Below, in pieces: positions 16,097 to 25,381 of a DNA stretch of 33,778 nucleotides (position 1 is the first letter of the stretch; every line of letters starts with the position of its first letter). Below the pieces are notes generated by a model. It had not been told where the DNA came from. It saw only the letters and a program-made list of their open reading frames with translations, and did not search any database. Origin of the DNA: Candidatus Omnitrophota bacterium (GTDB lineage: Bacteria; Ratteibacteria; UBA8468; B48-G9; DTJG01); assembly GCA_023819255.1 (NCBI GenBank), contig JAMWBU010000020.1, positions 1 through 33,778 on the forward strand, written 5' to 3'. Position numbers and translations under genes: made by a program.

Positions 16097-16794
16097 ATTT
16101 ATCTGTTGTTATTCCTGCATACAACGAAGAAAAAACAATCCAGAACACACTCGGCGTCATATACGATTTTTTTAGAAAAAAAGGTTTGAATTTTGAAATC
16201 ATTGTTGTTGATGACGGAAGTTCCGATTTGACCGCGTTAAAAGTGAATGAAATTAAGAAAAATATTTCATGCATAAATCTTGTTTCTTATCCAGAAAATG
16301 CGGGCAAGGGTGAGGCAGTCAGGCAGGGCGTGATGGTTTCAAAAGGCGCTCTTATTCTTTTTTCAGATGCTGACCTATCCACTCCAGTATCAGAGATAGA
16401 AAAATTTTTGCCTTTTATCCACCAGGGCTACGACATAGTGATTGGCTCCAGAAGAATAAAAAATTCTTTAATTACCAGAAAACAACCCTTTCACAGAAGA
16501 ATCTCTGGCAGGATTTTTCAGTTGCTTGTGAGATGCGTATTGAAACTTCCTTATTCAGATACCCAGTGCGGATTTAAATTATTTAAAGCGAACATTGCAA
16601 AAGAATTGTTCTCTTCGCTTGTTCACAAAGGTTTCATTTTCGATGTTGAAATAGTATATAAAGCGAATGTTGCGGGCTACAAAATTAAAGAAACTGGTGT
16701 CATATGGGCAAACGACCCCACCACAACAGTAAGATTTTTCAAAGACTCTCTTAAATGCTTTATTGACCTTGTCAAAATCAGATTTGGAAAATGA
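16084..16794 (+). CDS. GT2 glycosyltransferase, ALG5/dolichyl-phosphate glucose synthase-like
   Basis: This 236-residue protein has LSVVIPAYNEEKTI, EIIVVDDGSSDLT, the GKGEAVRQGV block, the metal site FSDADLSTPV (about residues 98-107), IVIGSRRI, DTQCGFKLF and FIFDVEIVYKA. The DTQCGFK and FDVE combination is typical of ALG5-like enzymes that make polyprenyl-phosphate glucose or a similar sugar. The start at ATG 16084 follows GGGGAG; upstream in-frame residues are not family-like. The overlap with the previous gene is 13 bases, and the stop overlaps the GT-C gene at 16791, its likely user. Confidence 0.86.
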   Translation: MGKIDLSVVIPAYNEEKTIQNTLGVIYDFFRKKGLNFEIIVVDDGSSDLTALKVNEIKKNISCINLVSYPENAGKGEAVRQGVMVSKGALILFSDADLSTPVSEIEKFLPFIHQGYDIVIGSRRIKNSLITRKQPFHRRISGRIFQLLVRCVLKLPYSDTQCGFKLFKANIAKELFSSLVHKGFIFDVEIVYKANVAGYKIKETGVIWANDPTTTVRFFKDSLKCFIDLVKIRFGK

Positions 16795-18467
16795 AAAACA
16801 ACCGCTTAATAATTCTGACTATGGTAATTGTCCTTTTTTCTTGTTTGTTATGTTTGAAAGGCATCAGGTGGGGCTTGCCTGATAGTAATATGAAGAGATA
16901 TTCAGCACACCCTATAGCTGTTTCTCACCAGTACACCAGAAAATCATGGCAGATTTCAAAAGAGTTTCAGAACGAGAAATTGCCTCGTTCGGTTTTCAAT
17001 CCTGTAAGATCATTTCACCCTGACGAACAAAATATTTTGAAAAGCATTGCCGCAATGTCCCCTGAACGATTTGACTTTAATCCCCATTTTTTTGAATATC
17101 CTTCGTGCCACATATACCTTGTAGCAATAACAATTAAGGCGCTTTCATCGATTGGCTTTATAAGTTTAAAGTCAGATATCAATTATTATTTTGAGCATCC
17201 TGATGAAATGGCGAAATTTTATCTTTCAGGAAGGATATTGACTGTTTTGATGGCTGTTACAGGCCTTGTAATTTTTATTTTTATTTCCCTCACATTATGC
17301 GGCAGAAAGGGTGGTCTGTTTGCTGCCGCATGCCTTGGCCTTTCACCCCTTTATGTCCTGAACAGTCATTATATGACAGTTGACATTCCTATGGTTTTCT
17401 GGATACTTGTGTTTCTTTATTTTATTGTGTCTTTTATGAATAATGGCAAACACTCCATGCTTTTTCTCTCCGCTTTCTTTGTCGGAATAGCCTGCGGGAC
17501 AAAGTATCCTGCTGGCATTCTTATATTTGTTTTACCCTTTATTTACCTGTATGTTTTCCCGGAATCCGGCCGCAAAATTCTGATTGATGCGTTAATTTGC
17601 TTTATTATCTTTCTTGCGGGTTTTTTTATTACGACGCCTTATTCATTGCTTTCATTTGATGAATTCAAAAGGGACATTTTTTATCAGGCAGGAGCCAGGG
17701 GCGTGGGCGCAAATGTTTTTGTTAGCATGATTTCTTTTTTCCCCGAATTTTTCCTTGGTTTATGGGTTGGAGTTTTTTTGATTGTTTTGCTTTTTATTCC
17801 AGCGATTTTCTTTCAGGCACATAGAAGAAATGTTTCTGATAGATTGATTCTTACCTGCATGGTGTTATCCATTGCCCCTTTGATGGTTGCAGGCGGTTTT
17901 AAATACGCAAGATATTATCTGTTTATATTGCCCTTTTTATGTTTAAGCGCAGGTTCTCTGTTTGAGGAGTTTTTTAAAATCAAAAAGAAAATCGTGCGCC
18001 TTTTTTTTATCCTGATATCCATATTTTTTCTGGCTGGTTCTATATCAAAGTCAGTTGCTTACTCAAATTTAATGAGCAGACCTGATATTCGTTATGTATC
18101 AGCCGATTACATAGACAGAGAAATACCGCCGCAGACAGAGATTATTTTTACAAAGGATCCATGGATATTTGAGGTGCCGCCGGTAAATCCATTGAAATAT
18201 TCAATATCTGTGATTGGCGAAAAACAGCTCAAAACAGCGCCTTCTAAAAGTTATTTGATTGTAGGTGAACTTCAGTATTTTCTTACATCCGGAAACAGGA
18301 AAATGGAAACGGAAAAAAAAATCGATTACATTCAAAAGCAGGGTTTTATTCTTAAAAAGATATTCACAGATTGCGCTTGTTTTGGGCCATTTCGGTTCGA
18401 TGAAACATGGACCATTCATGATATGATTTACACCCATCCTGAAATTTTGCTATTTTATAAATTATGA
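16791..18467 (+). CDS. GT-C membrane glycosyltransferase, subfamily A
   Basis: This 558-residue polytopic protein is a paralogue of those at 2242 and 5162. An N-terminal membrane segment is followed by GIRWGLPD, a polar loop with SFHPDEQ (75-80) and FNPHFFEYP (96-104). NSHYMTVDIPMVF and several more hydrophobic segments follow, with a C-terminal soluble domain from about residue 430. The HPDEQ and PHFFEYP pattern is widespread in bacterial GT39/PMT_2 proteins. It should use a polyprenyl-phosphate sugar, probably from the ALG5-like enzyme just upstream (ATGA overlap). Its own stop overlaps the queA start, so glycan and tRNA-modification genes are translationally coupled here. Confidence 0.82.
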   Translation: MKNNRLIILTMVIVLFSCLLCLKGIRWGLPDSNMKRYSAHPIAVSHQYTRKSWQISKEFQNEKLPRSVFNPVRSFHPDEQNILKSIAAMSPERFDFNPHFFEYPSCHIYLVAITIKALSSIGFISLKSDINYYFEHPDEMAKFYLSGRILTVLMAVTGLVIFIFISLTLCGRKGGLFAAACLGLSPLYVLNSHYMTVDIPMVFWILVFLYFIVSFMNNGKHSMLFLSAFFVGIACGTKYPAGILIFVLPFIYLYVFPESGRKILIDALICFIIFLAGFFITTPYSLLSFDEFKRDIFYQAGARGVGANVFVSMISFFPEFFLGLWVGVFLIVLLFIPAIFFQAHRRNVSDRLILTCMVLSIAPLMVAGGFKYARYYLFILPFLCLSAGSLFEEFFKIKKKIVRLFFILISIFFLAGSISKSVAYSNLMSRPDIRYVSADYIDREIPPQTEIIFTKDPWIFEVPPVNPLKYSISVIGEKQLKTAPSKSYLIVGELQYFLTSGNRKMETEKKIDYIQKQGFILKKIFTDCACFGPFRFDETWTIHDMIYTHPEILLFYKL

Positions 18468-19459
18468 GTGGCGAAATTTTTCATTATGATCTTTTGCAAG
18501 AGAGGATTGCTACCCGACCTCTTGAAAACCGGGAAGAAGCGAAATTGATGGTAGTTGATCGAACGACGGCTGAAATTAAACATCTGAAATTCAAGAATAT
18601 TATAGATTATTTCGATGCAGGAGAAGTATTGCTTTTGAATAACACAAAAGTAATTCCCGCAAGATTATATGGAAAAAAAACCACCGGGGGCAGGGTGGAT
18701 GTATTACTGCTGCAAAAAATACAGGGGAATGTCTGGAATACACTTATTCGCGGCAAAGTCAGATGCAAAACAGAGTTAATTTTTGGAAGCATTTCGGCTG
18801 TCGTAATCAGCAAAAATCCAGATGGCTCGTGGATGGTTAAGTTTGATGCAAGTCAGGAGGCATTGTTTAATGCAGGTAAAATGCCTGTTCCTCCATACTT
18901 AAAAAGATTATCCGACCGGCAGGATGAATTTGATTATCAAACTGTTTATGCAAAGGAATATGGTTCTGTGGCTGCGCCAACCGCCGGACTTCATTTTACA
19001 GAAAATATTTTGAAGCAAATGAAAAAAAAAGGTGTAATTATCAGTTTTTTAACTCTGCACATAGGATGGGCTTCTTTTCGCATGATGGAAAAGGGCTCAA
19101 CCACTGTGCTGCCGGAATTTTTTTGTGTTCCTGAAAAAACAGCAGAGATTGTAAATAATGCTTTAGAATCAGGCAGGAAGATATGCGCGGTTGGAACAAG
19201 TACTGTAAGGGCGATTGAAAGTTCATTCAAAAATGGAAAAATTATTGCTCGATCCGGATTTACCAGTCTGTTTATAAAAAAGGGATATTTCTTTCACTGT
19301 GTTAACAGGATGATTACCAACTTTCATTTGCCTGGTTCAACTCATCTTTATATGGTGTGCGCTTTTGGCGGCACAGAACTGATTCAAAAAGCTTACTTAT
19401 CAGCTATAGAGCACCAGTACAGATTTTATTCCTATGGCGATGCAATGCTGATAGTTTAA
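18464..19459 (+). CDS. queA: S-adenosylmethionine:tRNA ribosyltransferase-isomerase
   Basis: This is the penultimate or earlier step of queuosine synthesis: transfer and isomerisation of the ribosyl part of SAM onto preQ1-tRNA to give epoxyqueuosine. The 331-residue length is normal. Family blocks include REEAKLMVVDR, EVLLLNNTKVIPARLYG, GKMPVPPYLKR, AAPTAGLHFT, LTLHIGWASF, AVGTSTVRAIES and NFHLPGSTHLYMV. The ATG overlaps the preceding GT-C stop (ATGA) and has no clear Shine-Dalgarno sequence, so translation probably depends on coupling. tgt follows 34 bases later, the common queA-tgt order. Confidence 0.96.
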   Translation: MSGEIFHYDLLQERIATRPLENREEAKLMVVDRTTAEIKHLKFKNIIDYFDAGEVLLLNNTKVIPARLYGKKTTGGRVDVLLLQKIQGNVWNTLIRGKVRCKTELIFGSISAVVISKNPDGSWMVKFDASQEALFNAGKMPVPPYLKRLSDRQDEFDYQTVYAKEYGSVAAPTAGLHFTENILKQMKKKGVIISFLTLHIGWASFRMMEKGSTTVLPEFFCVPEKTAEIVNNALESGRKICAVGTSTVRAIESSFKNGKIIARSGFTSLFIKKGYFFHCVNRMITNFHLPGSTHLYMVCAFGGTELIQKAYLSAIEHQYRFYSYGDAMLIV

Positions 19460-19475
19460 ATAAAAGTCAGCTTTA

Positions 19476-19484
19476 TGATAAAAT
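19476..19484 (+). promoter_or_regulatory. Extended -10 promoter for tgt, very short or no leader
   Basis: TGATAAAAT, with a -35-like TTTAAA at 19455-19460 (18-base spacer), ends 9 bases before the tgt ATG at 19494. The intervening bases hold no Shine-Dalgarno sequence. The RNA start would fall about 0-3 bases before the ATG. Confidence 0.5.
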
Positions 19485-19487
19485 TAA

Positions 19488-20886
<1,399 letters not shown>

Positions 20887-20892
20887 TCAAAA

Positions 20893-22047
20893 ATGATAGG
20901 TTTTTTTGATATAAGAAACGGATGTGCCGGAGATATGGTTTGCGCTGCGCTTGCGGGTTGTGTTGATATTGAAGAGATAAAAAAGCAACTTGAGAAAATA
21001 AGTTTTCCGTCAAAATACGAAATAGAAATAAGAAAGACTACACGAACGATTGGATTTTTTCATGGAATAAAAGCAAATCAGTTTATTGTCCATGTAAAAG
21101 GGAAGGAACAAAAAAGGTCATACTCTGAGATTATTAAAGTCTTTGAAAAAAGCGGATTATCGAGAGTAATCAGAAATAAAATTATTCGTGTATTTGATGT
21201 TATTGCTCGAGCTGAAAGCAAAGTTCACAATGAGAGCATCGCGCAATTGCATTTTCATGCGGTTGGGCAAACAGATGCTCTTGTTGAAATTTCTTTTGCG
21301 ATTCTTGCACTGGAAAAACTCTGCATCAAAAGGGTGTTTTCATCTCCTGCTGGAATTTCAAATGCGGCGCCTGCAACTATGGAGATGCTTTCAGGCGTTC
21401 CTGTGATTATTCGCAACATTCCATTTGAAACAGCCACTCCGACAGGCATTGCCATTATCAGGGCTATCACAGAATCTTTCAATGATACGCCTGTGATAAT
21501 TCCTGATGGCCATTGTTATGGCGCAGGGACAATAGACGCAAGCATTCCAAACACATTGCATTTCATTTACGGGAAGGAATTCAATACTCTGAAAGATCGC
21601 GTAAGTGTTATTGAAACATCTGTGGACGATATCAATCCTGTGATTTTTGAATATTTGATTGACAGGCTTTACCAATCAGGCGCTCTGGAGGTGTGCTTTT
21701 TTACCGGTATCACAAAGAAATCCAGGCCGATATTCTGGATAAGGGTTCTTTGCGAACCTGTTGTTAAAGAATCAATTATTCAACAGCTGTTCAGAGAAAC
21801 TACCACACTGGGAATCAGGTACAGAGAAGAACAGAGGATTGTTCTTGCCAGGTCTCAAGAAAAGATAAGAACAAGATATGGAGATATAAGCGTTAAAATT
21901 GGATATATTTCCGGGGACACAGTCAATATAATGCCTGAATACGAAGAATGCAAGAAAGTGGCTCAAGAAAAAAAGATACCCATTAAGAAGGTTATTGAAG
22001 AAGTATTGAAATCAACAAATGGGATTAACAGGAAAAATAGGTTATAA
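20893..22047 (+). CDS. larC: Nickel pincer cofactor biosynthesis protein LarC (nickel insertase, DUF111)
   Basis: LarC inserts nickel into the pyridinium-bisthiocarboxylate mononucleotide, the last step of the nickel-pincer cofactor of lactate racemase and related enzymes. This 384-residue protein has the typical N-terminus FFDIRNGCAGDMVCAALAG, LHFHAVGQTDALVEI, PAGISNAAPATMEML, ETATPTGIA and CYGAGTIDASIPNTL. ETSVDDINPVIFEYL, KKSRPI and FRETTTLGIRYRE follow. The single reading frame covers both halves that are split as LarC1/LarC2 by programmed frameshift in Lactobacillus. larB, larE and a LarA-type enzyme are not in the window. It starts 6 bases after yajC, without a Shine-Dalgarno sequence. 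Confidence 0.9.
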   Translation: MIGFFDIRNGCAGDMVCAALAGCVDIEEIKKQLEKISFPSKYEIEIRKTTRTIGFFHGIKANQFIVHVKGKEQKRSYSEIIKVFEKSGLSRVIRNKIIRVFDVIARAESKVHNESIAQLHFHAVGQTDALVEISFAILALEKLCIKRVFSSPAGISNAAPATMEMLSGVPVIIRNIPFETATPTGIAIIRAITESFNDTPVIIPDGHCYGAGTIDASIPNTLHFIYGKEFNTLKDRVSVIETSVDDINPVIFEYLIDRLYQSGALEVCFFTGITKKSRPIFWIRVLCEPVVKESIIQQLFRETTTLGIRYREEQRIVLARSQEKIRTRYGDISVKIGYISGDTVNIMPEYEECKKVAQEKKIPIKKVIEEVLKSTNGINRKNRL

Positions 22048-22048
22048 T
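22043..22048 (+). promoter_or_regulatory. Possible promoter for the DUF503-valS unit
   Basis: TATAAT covers the last base pairs of larC, 53 bases before the next ATG. No good -35 is seen. The 54-base gap is the longest in the 18-29 kb plus-strand stretch, which makes a promoter here more credible. Confidence 0.35.
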
Positions 22049-22091
22049 TATATATTCTTGCTATTCTCTTAACAATATTCTGAAAAATTCC

Positions 22092-22097
22092 GGAGGG
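22092..22097 (+). promoter_or_regulatory. Strong ribosome binding site for the DUF503 gene
   Basis: GGAGGG lies 4 bases before ATG 22102. A competing ATG at 22098 is in another frame that does not give a recognisable protein. Confidence 0.65.
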
Positions 22098-22101
22098 ATG
22101 A

Positions 22102-22398
22102 ATGGTTGTTGGTGTGTGGAAAATTGAATTGCATATACCTTATGCGCAGAATTTAAAGGATAAAAGAAATGTTCTGCAGTCAATACTGGTAAAATCCAGG
22201 AATCGTTTTAATGTTTCGATCGCGGAAGTTGATTTTCATGACAAATGGCAAAGAAGCATAATGGGCGTTGCGTGTGTTGATCTCGAAACACGCAGAGCAA
22301 AAGATATTTTCACATCCATCCGCAGGATTATGGAAGAAAACGGAAACGTCGTTATAGTCAGAGAAGATGTAAACTTTTTTCCTCTGGAGATTGATTGA
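22102..22398 (+). CDS. DUF503 family protein (YlxP-like)
   Basis: This is a small 98-residue protein. The pattern VGVWKIELHIP, NLKDKRNVLQSIL, SRNRFNVSIAEVDFHDKWQ and the VACV strand match the DUF503/YlxP family, a ferredoxin-like fold usually found in the nusA-infB-rbfA-truB operon. Its biochemical role is not established; a link to ribosome maturation has been suggested from that context. Here it heads a unit with valS, rplU, hflX, nrnA and truB. The stop TGA shares one base with the valS ATG (TGATG). Confidence 0.85.
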   Translation: MVVGVWKIELHIPYAQNLKDKRNVLQSILVKSRNRFNVSIAEVDFHDKWQRSIMGVACVDLETRRAKDIFTSIRRIMEENGNVVIVREDVNFFPLEID

Positions 22399-25058
22399 TG
22401 GTGGGTGATAACAGGTATAACCCTTCTGAAGTTGAAAAATACTGGTATGAAAAATGGCTGGAGTCAGATTGTTTTCACTCAAAGCGATACTCCGGGACTC
22501 CTTATGTTATAGTTATACCTCCTCCAAATATAACCGGATATCTGCATATTGGCCACGCTCTTAATAACACCATACAGGACATTTTAATACGATGGAAAAG
22601 GATGTCCGGATTTAATGCTCTGTGGGTACCTGGGACTGATCACGCGGGAATTGCCACTCAGAATGTAGTTGAAAAAGAACTTATGAAGAAAGGTTTAACA
22701 AGAAAAGATCTTGGCAGGGAAGAATTTCTAAAGGAAGTGTGGCAGTGGCGTGAGAAATATGGTAATCGTATCATAGAACAGTTGAAACGACTTGGTGTTT
22801 CATGCGACTGGACAAGGTTATGTTTTACAATGGATAAGAATTTCTCCCGTGCGGTGCAGACAGTTTTTGTTTCATTGTACAAGAAAGGTTTTATCTACAG
22901 GGGCAAAAGGATTATAAACTGGTGCCCGCGATGTACAACAGCTCTATCGGATGAAGAAGTTGAATACAGTCCGTACAATGGAAGCCTTTATTATTTGAGA
23001 TATCCAGTTGAAGGGGGTGGGTTTGTGGTGGTTGCCACCACACGGCCAGAAACAATGCTTGGAGATACCGCTGTGGCTGTGAACCCTTCTGATGGAAGAT
23101 ATAAAGATTTGATCGGGAAAAAGATCCGGTTACCATTTATGAATAGGCTTATTCCAATTATTCCGGACAACCAGGTTGATATGAAGTTTGGTACAGGAGC
23201 AGTAAAAGTGACTCCAGCCCACGATCCTGTGGATTACGCTATTGCATACAGACACAATCTTGAATTCATAACTGTTATGGATGAAACCGGAAAAATGAAT
23301 GAAAACGCAGGAATTTTCAGAGGGATTGACAGATTTGAATGCAGAACGCGGATTGTTGAAGAACTCAGGAAGCAATCTCTTATTGAAAAAATTGAAACAT
23401 ACGAGTATAGAATAGGTCGTTGTTATCGTTGTGATACAATTATTGAACCCTACATTTCAAGACAATGGTTTGTAAAGATGAAGGAACTTGCCCAACCGGC
23501 AATCAAAGTGGTTATGGAAGGGCATCTCAAGTTTTATCCAGAAAGATGGACAAAAATATACCTTCACTGGCTCAACAATATTCAGGATTGGTGTATAAGT
23601 CGCCAGATATGGTGGGGACACAGGATACCCGCATGGTACTGTTCAGACAAAGCCTGTCCTCCAATCATAAGTGTGGAAACTCCGAAAGAATGTTCCCAAT
23701 GCGGTTGCAAAAATTTTGTTCAGGATGAAGATGTGCTTGATACATGGTTTTCTTCTTGGCTATGGCCATTTGCGGTTTTTGGATGGCCAGAAAAAACGAA
23801 AGACCTGGAATTTTTTTATCCCACCAGTACACTTGTCACTGCGCAGGAAATTCTTTTCTTCTGGGTAGCGAGAATGGTGATTGCTGGTTTTGAATTTACC
23901 GGGAAAAAACCTTTTGAATCAGTTTATATACATGGAACAGTTAGAGATGAAACAGGCAGAAAGATGAGCAAATCTCTTGGAAATGCAATTGACCCAATTG
24001 AAATTATTGACCAGTCCGGCGCTGACGCATTGCGTTTTAGCCTGATTTCTCTAACAGCTTTTGGTCAGGATGTTTTCCTGCCTGAAAAATTTCATCATAA
24101 GGGTAGAAATTTTGTCAACAAGATATGGAATGCCTACAGATATATTGAAATGCTGCTTGAAAAAAACGATTGCAGCTATATTGAAATAGATTCTGTTGAA
24201 AGTTTTAAAGACCTGAGGCTTGGCGAAAGATGGATTCTCGCTCTTCTTAACAGAAAGATTGTTCACATTACCGAATGTCTGAACAATTTCAGATTTAATG
24301 AAGCGGCCGACTCAATTTATGAATTTTTCTGGCACCAGTATTGTGACTGGTATATAGAACTGTCAAAGATGTATCATACAAAAGAACCTTATCTGATTTC
24401 CAGAGTAATCCCTGTTCTGGTTTACTTGATGGTAAAATTACTCAAACTGCTTCATCCTTTTATTCCTTTTGTCACAGAAGAGTTGCACAGCAGAATGAAA
24501 AAAATTACCAATATTGAGGATGCATTTATCACAACAAGTTCCTGGCCTTCTTACAGCAATGTTTTTGATTTTGATGACTCTCTGGAATTGATGGACAGGA
24601 TAAAAGAAATAGTAGTTGAGATAAGGGACCTGAAAACATTTTTTAAGATTCCGGTCACGAAAGATCTTCAGGCCGCCTACCATGGAATTTCACTGCTGGA
24701 TGCGGATGAGTACAGGCATATGGTTGAATTTCTTTCAGGCATAAAATTTCAAAAGGCAGACCAGATCATAAAGACCCATTCAAAAGATGAAATTGTGCGC
24801 AGCAGAGGGCACGGATTTTTTTCTATAAAACTGAGTGGCATTGTTAATATTGAGGCAGAAATAGAACGACTGGTGAACGAGAAAAAAAAGGTCTTAAGGG
24901 TATATCAGGAGACAGAAAATAAATTAACAAACTCAGCGTTTTTGAGCAATGCACCATCAAAAGTTATTGAAAGAACCAAAAAACTTCGTGCCGATCTTGA
25001 ATTAGAGCTTAATAAAATAGAAAAAAACATTAAACTTTTAACCGGAGATGTATTATGA
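22398..25058 (+). CDS. valS: Valine--tRNA ligase
   Basis: The enzyme attaches valine to tRNA-Val and edits mischarged threonine. It has 886 residues, the normal length. The class I signatures are HIGH at residues 50-53 (PPPNITGYLHIGHALN) and KMSKS at 522-526. The editing domain contains TTRPETMLGDTAVAV, and the connective region has CYRCDTIIEP and a zinc-like CSDKACPP...CSQCGC. The C-terminal coiled coil rich in Glu/Lys (about 800-880) is typical of ValRS. ATG 22398 is chosen, with GGAG upstream and the start sharing a base with the preceding stop; TTG 22395 is the alternative. The end overlaps rplU by ATGA. Confidence 0.97.
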   Translation: MVGDNRYNPSEVEKYWYEKWLESDCFHSKRYSGTPYVIVIPPPNITGYLHIGHALNNTIQDILIRWKRMSGFNALWVPGTDHAGIATQNVVEKELMKKGLTRKDLGREEFLKEVWQWREKYGNRIIEQLKRLGVSCDWTRLCFTMDKNFSRAVQTVFVSLYKKGFIYRGKRIINWCPRCTTALSDEEVEYSPYNGSLYYLRYPVEGGGFVVVATTRPETMLGDTAVAVNPSDGRYKDLIGKKIRLPFMNRLIPIIPDNQVDMKFGTGAVKVTPAHDPVDYAIAYRHNLEFITVMDETGKMNENAGIFRGIDRFECRTRIVEELRKQSLIEKIETYEYRIGRCYRCDTIIEPYISRQWFVKMKELAQPAIKVVMEGHLKFYPERWTKIYLHWLNNIQDWCISRQIWWGHRIPAWYCSDKACPPIISVETPKECSQCGCKNFVQDEDVLDTWFSSWLWPFAVFGWPEKTKDLEFFYPTSTLVTAQEILFFWVARMVIAGFEFTGKKPFESVYIHGTVRDETGRKMSKSLGNAIDPIEIIDQSGADALRFSLISLTAFGQDVFLPEKFHHKGRNFVNKIWNAYRYIEMLLEKNDCSYIEIDSVESFKDLRLGERWILALLNRKIVHITECLNNFRFNEAADSIYEFFWHQYCDWYIELSKMYHTKEPYLISRVIPVLVYLMVKLLKLLHPFIPFVTEELHSRMKKITNIEDAFITTSSWPSYSNVFDFDDSLELMDRIKEIVVEIRDLKTFFKIPVTKDLQAAYHGISLLDADEYRHMVEFLSGIKFQKADQIIKTHSKDEIVRSRGHGFFSIKLSGIVNIEAEIERLVNEKKKVLRVYQETENKLTNSAFLSNAPSKVIERTKKLRADLELELNKIEKNIKLLTGDVL

Positions 25059-25381
25059 AAGCAATTATATGTTTGTCTGGCAAGCAATTTCATGTTGGAG
25101 AAGGAGATGTCCTTGAAGTTTTTAGACTGAAACAAAAAAAGGGTGAGCAATTTACCATTGTGGATGTTGTAGCTTTGGAAAAGGATGGTATTCTCACAAC
25201 AGACAAAGATATTCTTAAAGATTGTTCTGTGACACTTGAGGTACTTGATGAAAAAAAGGGCGAAAAAATATATGTTTTCAAAAAAAAGAAGAAAACAGGT
25301 TATAGCCGCAAAAAAGGTCACAGGGATTTTCTTTCTGTGATTAAAATTGTAAGGATCCAAATTCCAGATGCAAAATCCTAA
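25055..25381 (+). CDS. rplU: Large ribosomal subunit protein bL21
   Basis: This 108-residue ribosomal protein binds 23S rRNA. The N-terminus MKAIICLSGKQFHVGEGD and the C-terminal rRNA-binding KKKKKTGYSRKKGHRDF plus VIKI are characteristic, and the size is typical. The start overlaps the valS stop (ATGA), with GGAG about 9 bases upstream. The usual partner rpmA (bL27) and obgE do not follow; the hflX start lies inside the end of rplU (14-base overlap). Confidence 0.92.
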   Translation: MKAIICLSGKQFHVGEGDVLEVFRLKQKKGEQFTIVDVVALEKDGILTTDKDILKDCSVTLEVLDEKKGEKIYVFKKKKKTGYSRKKGHRDFLSVIKIVRIQIPDAKS

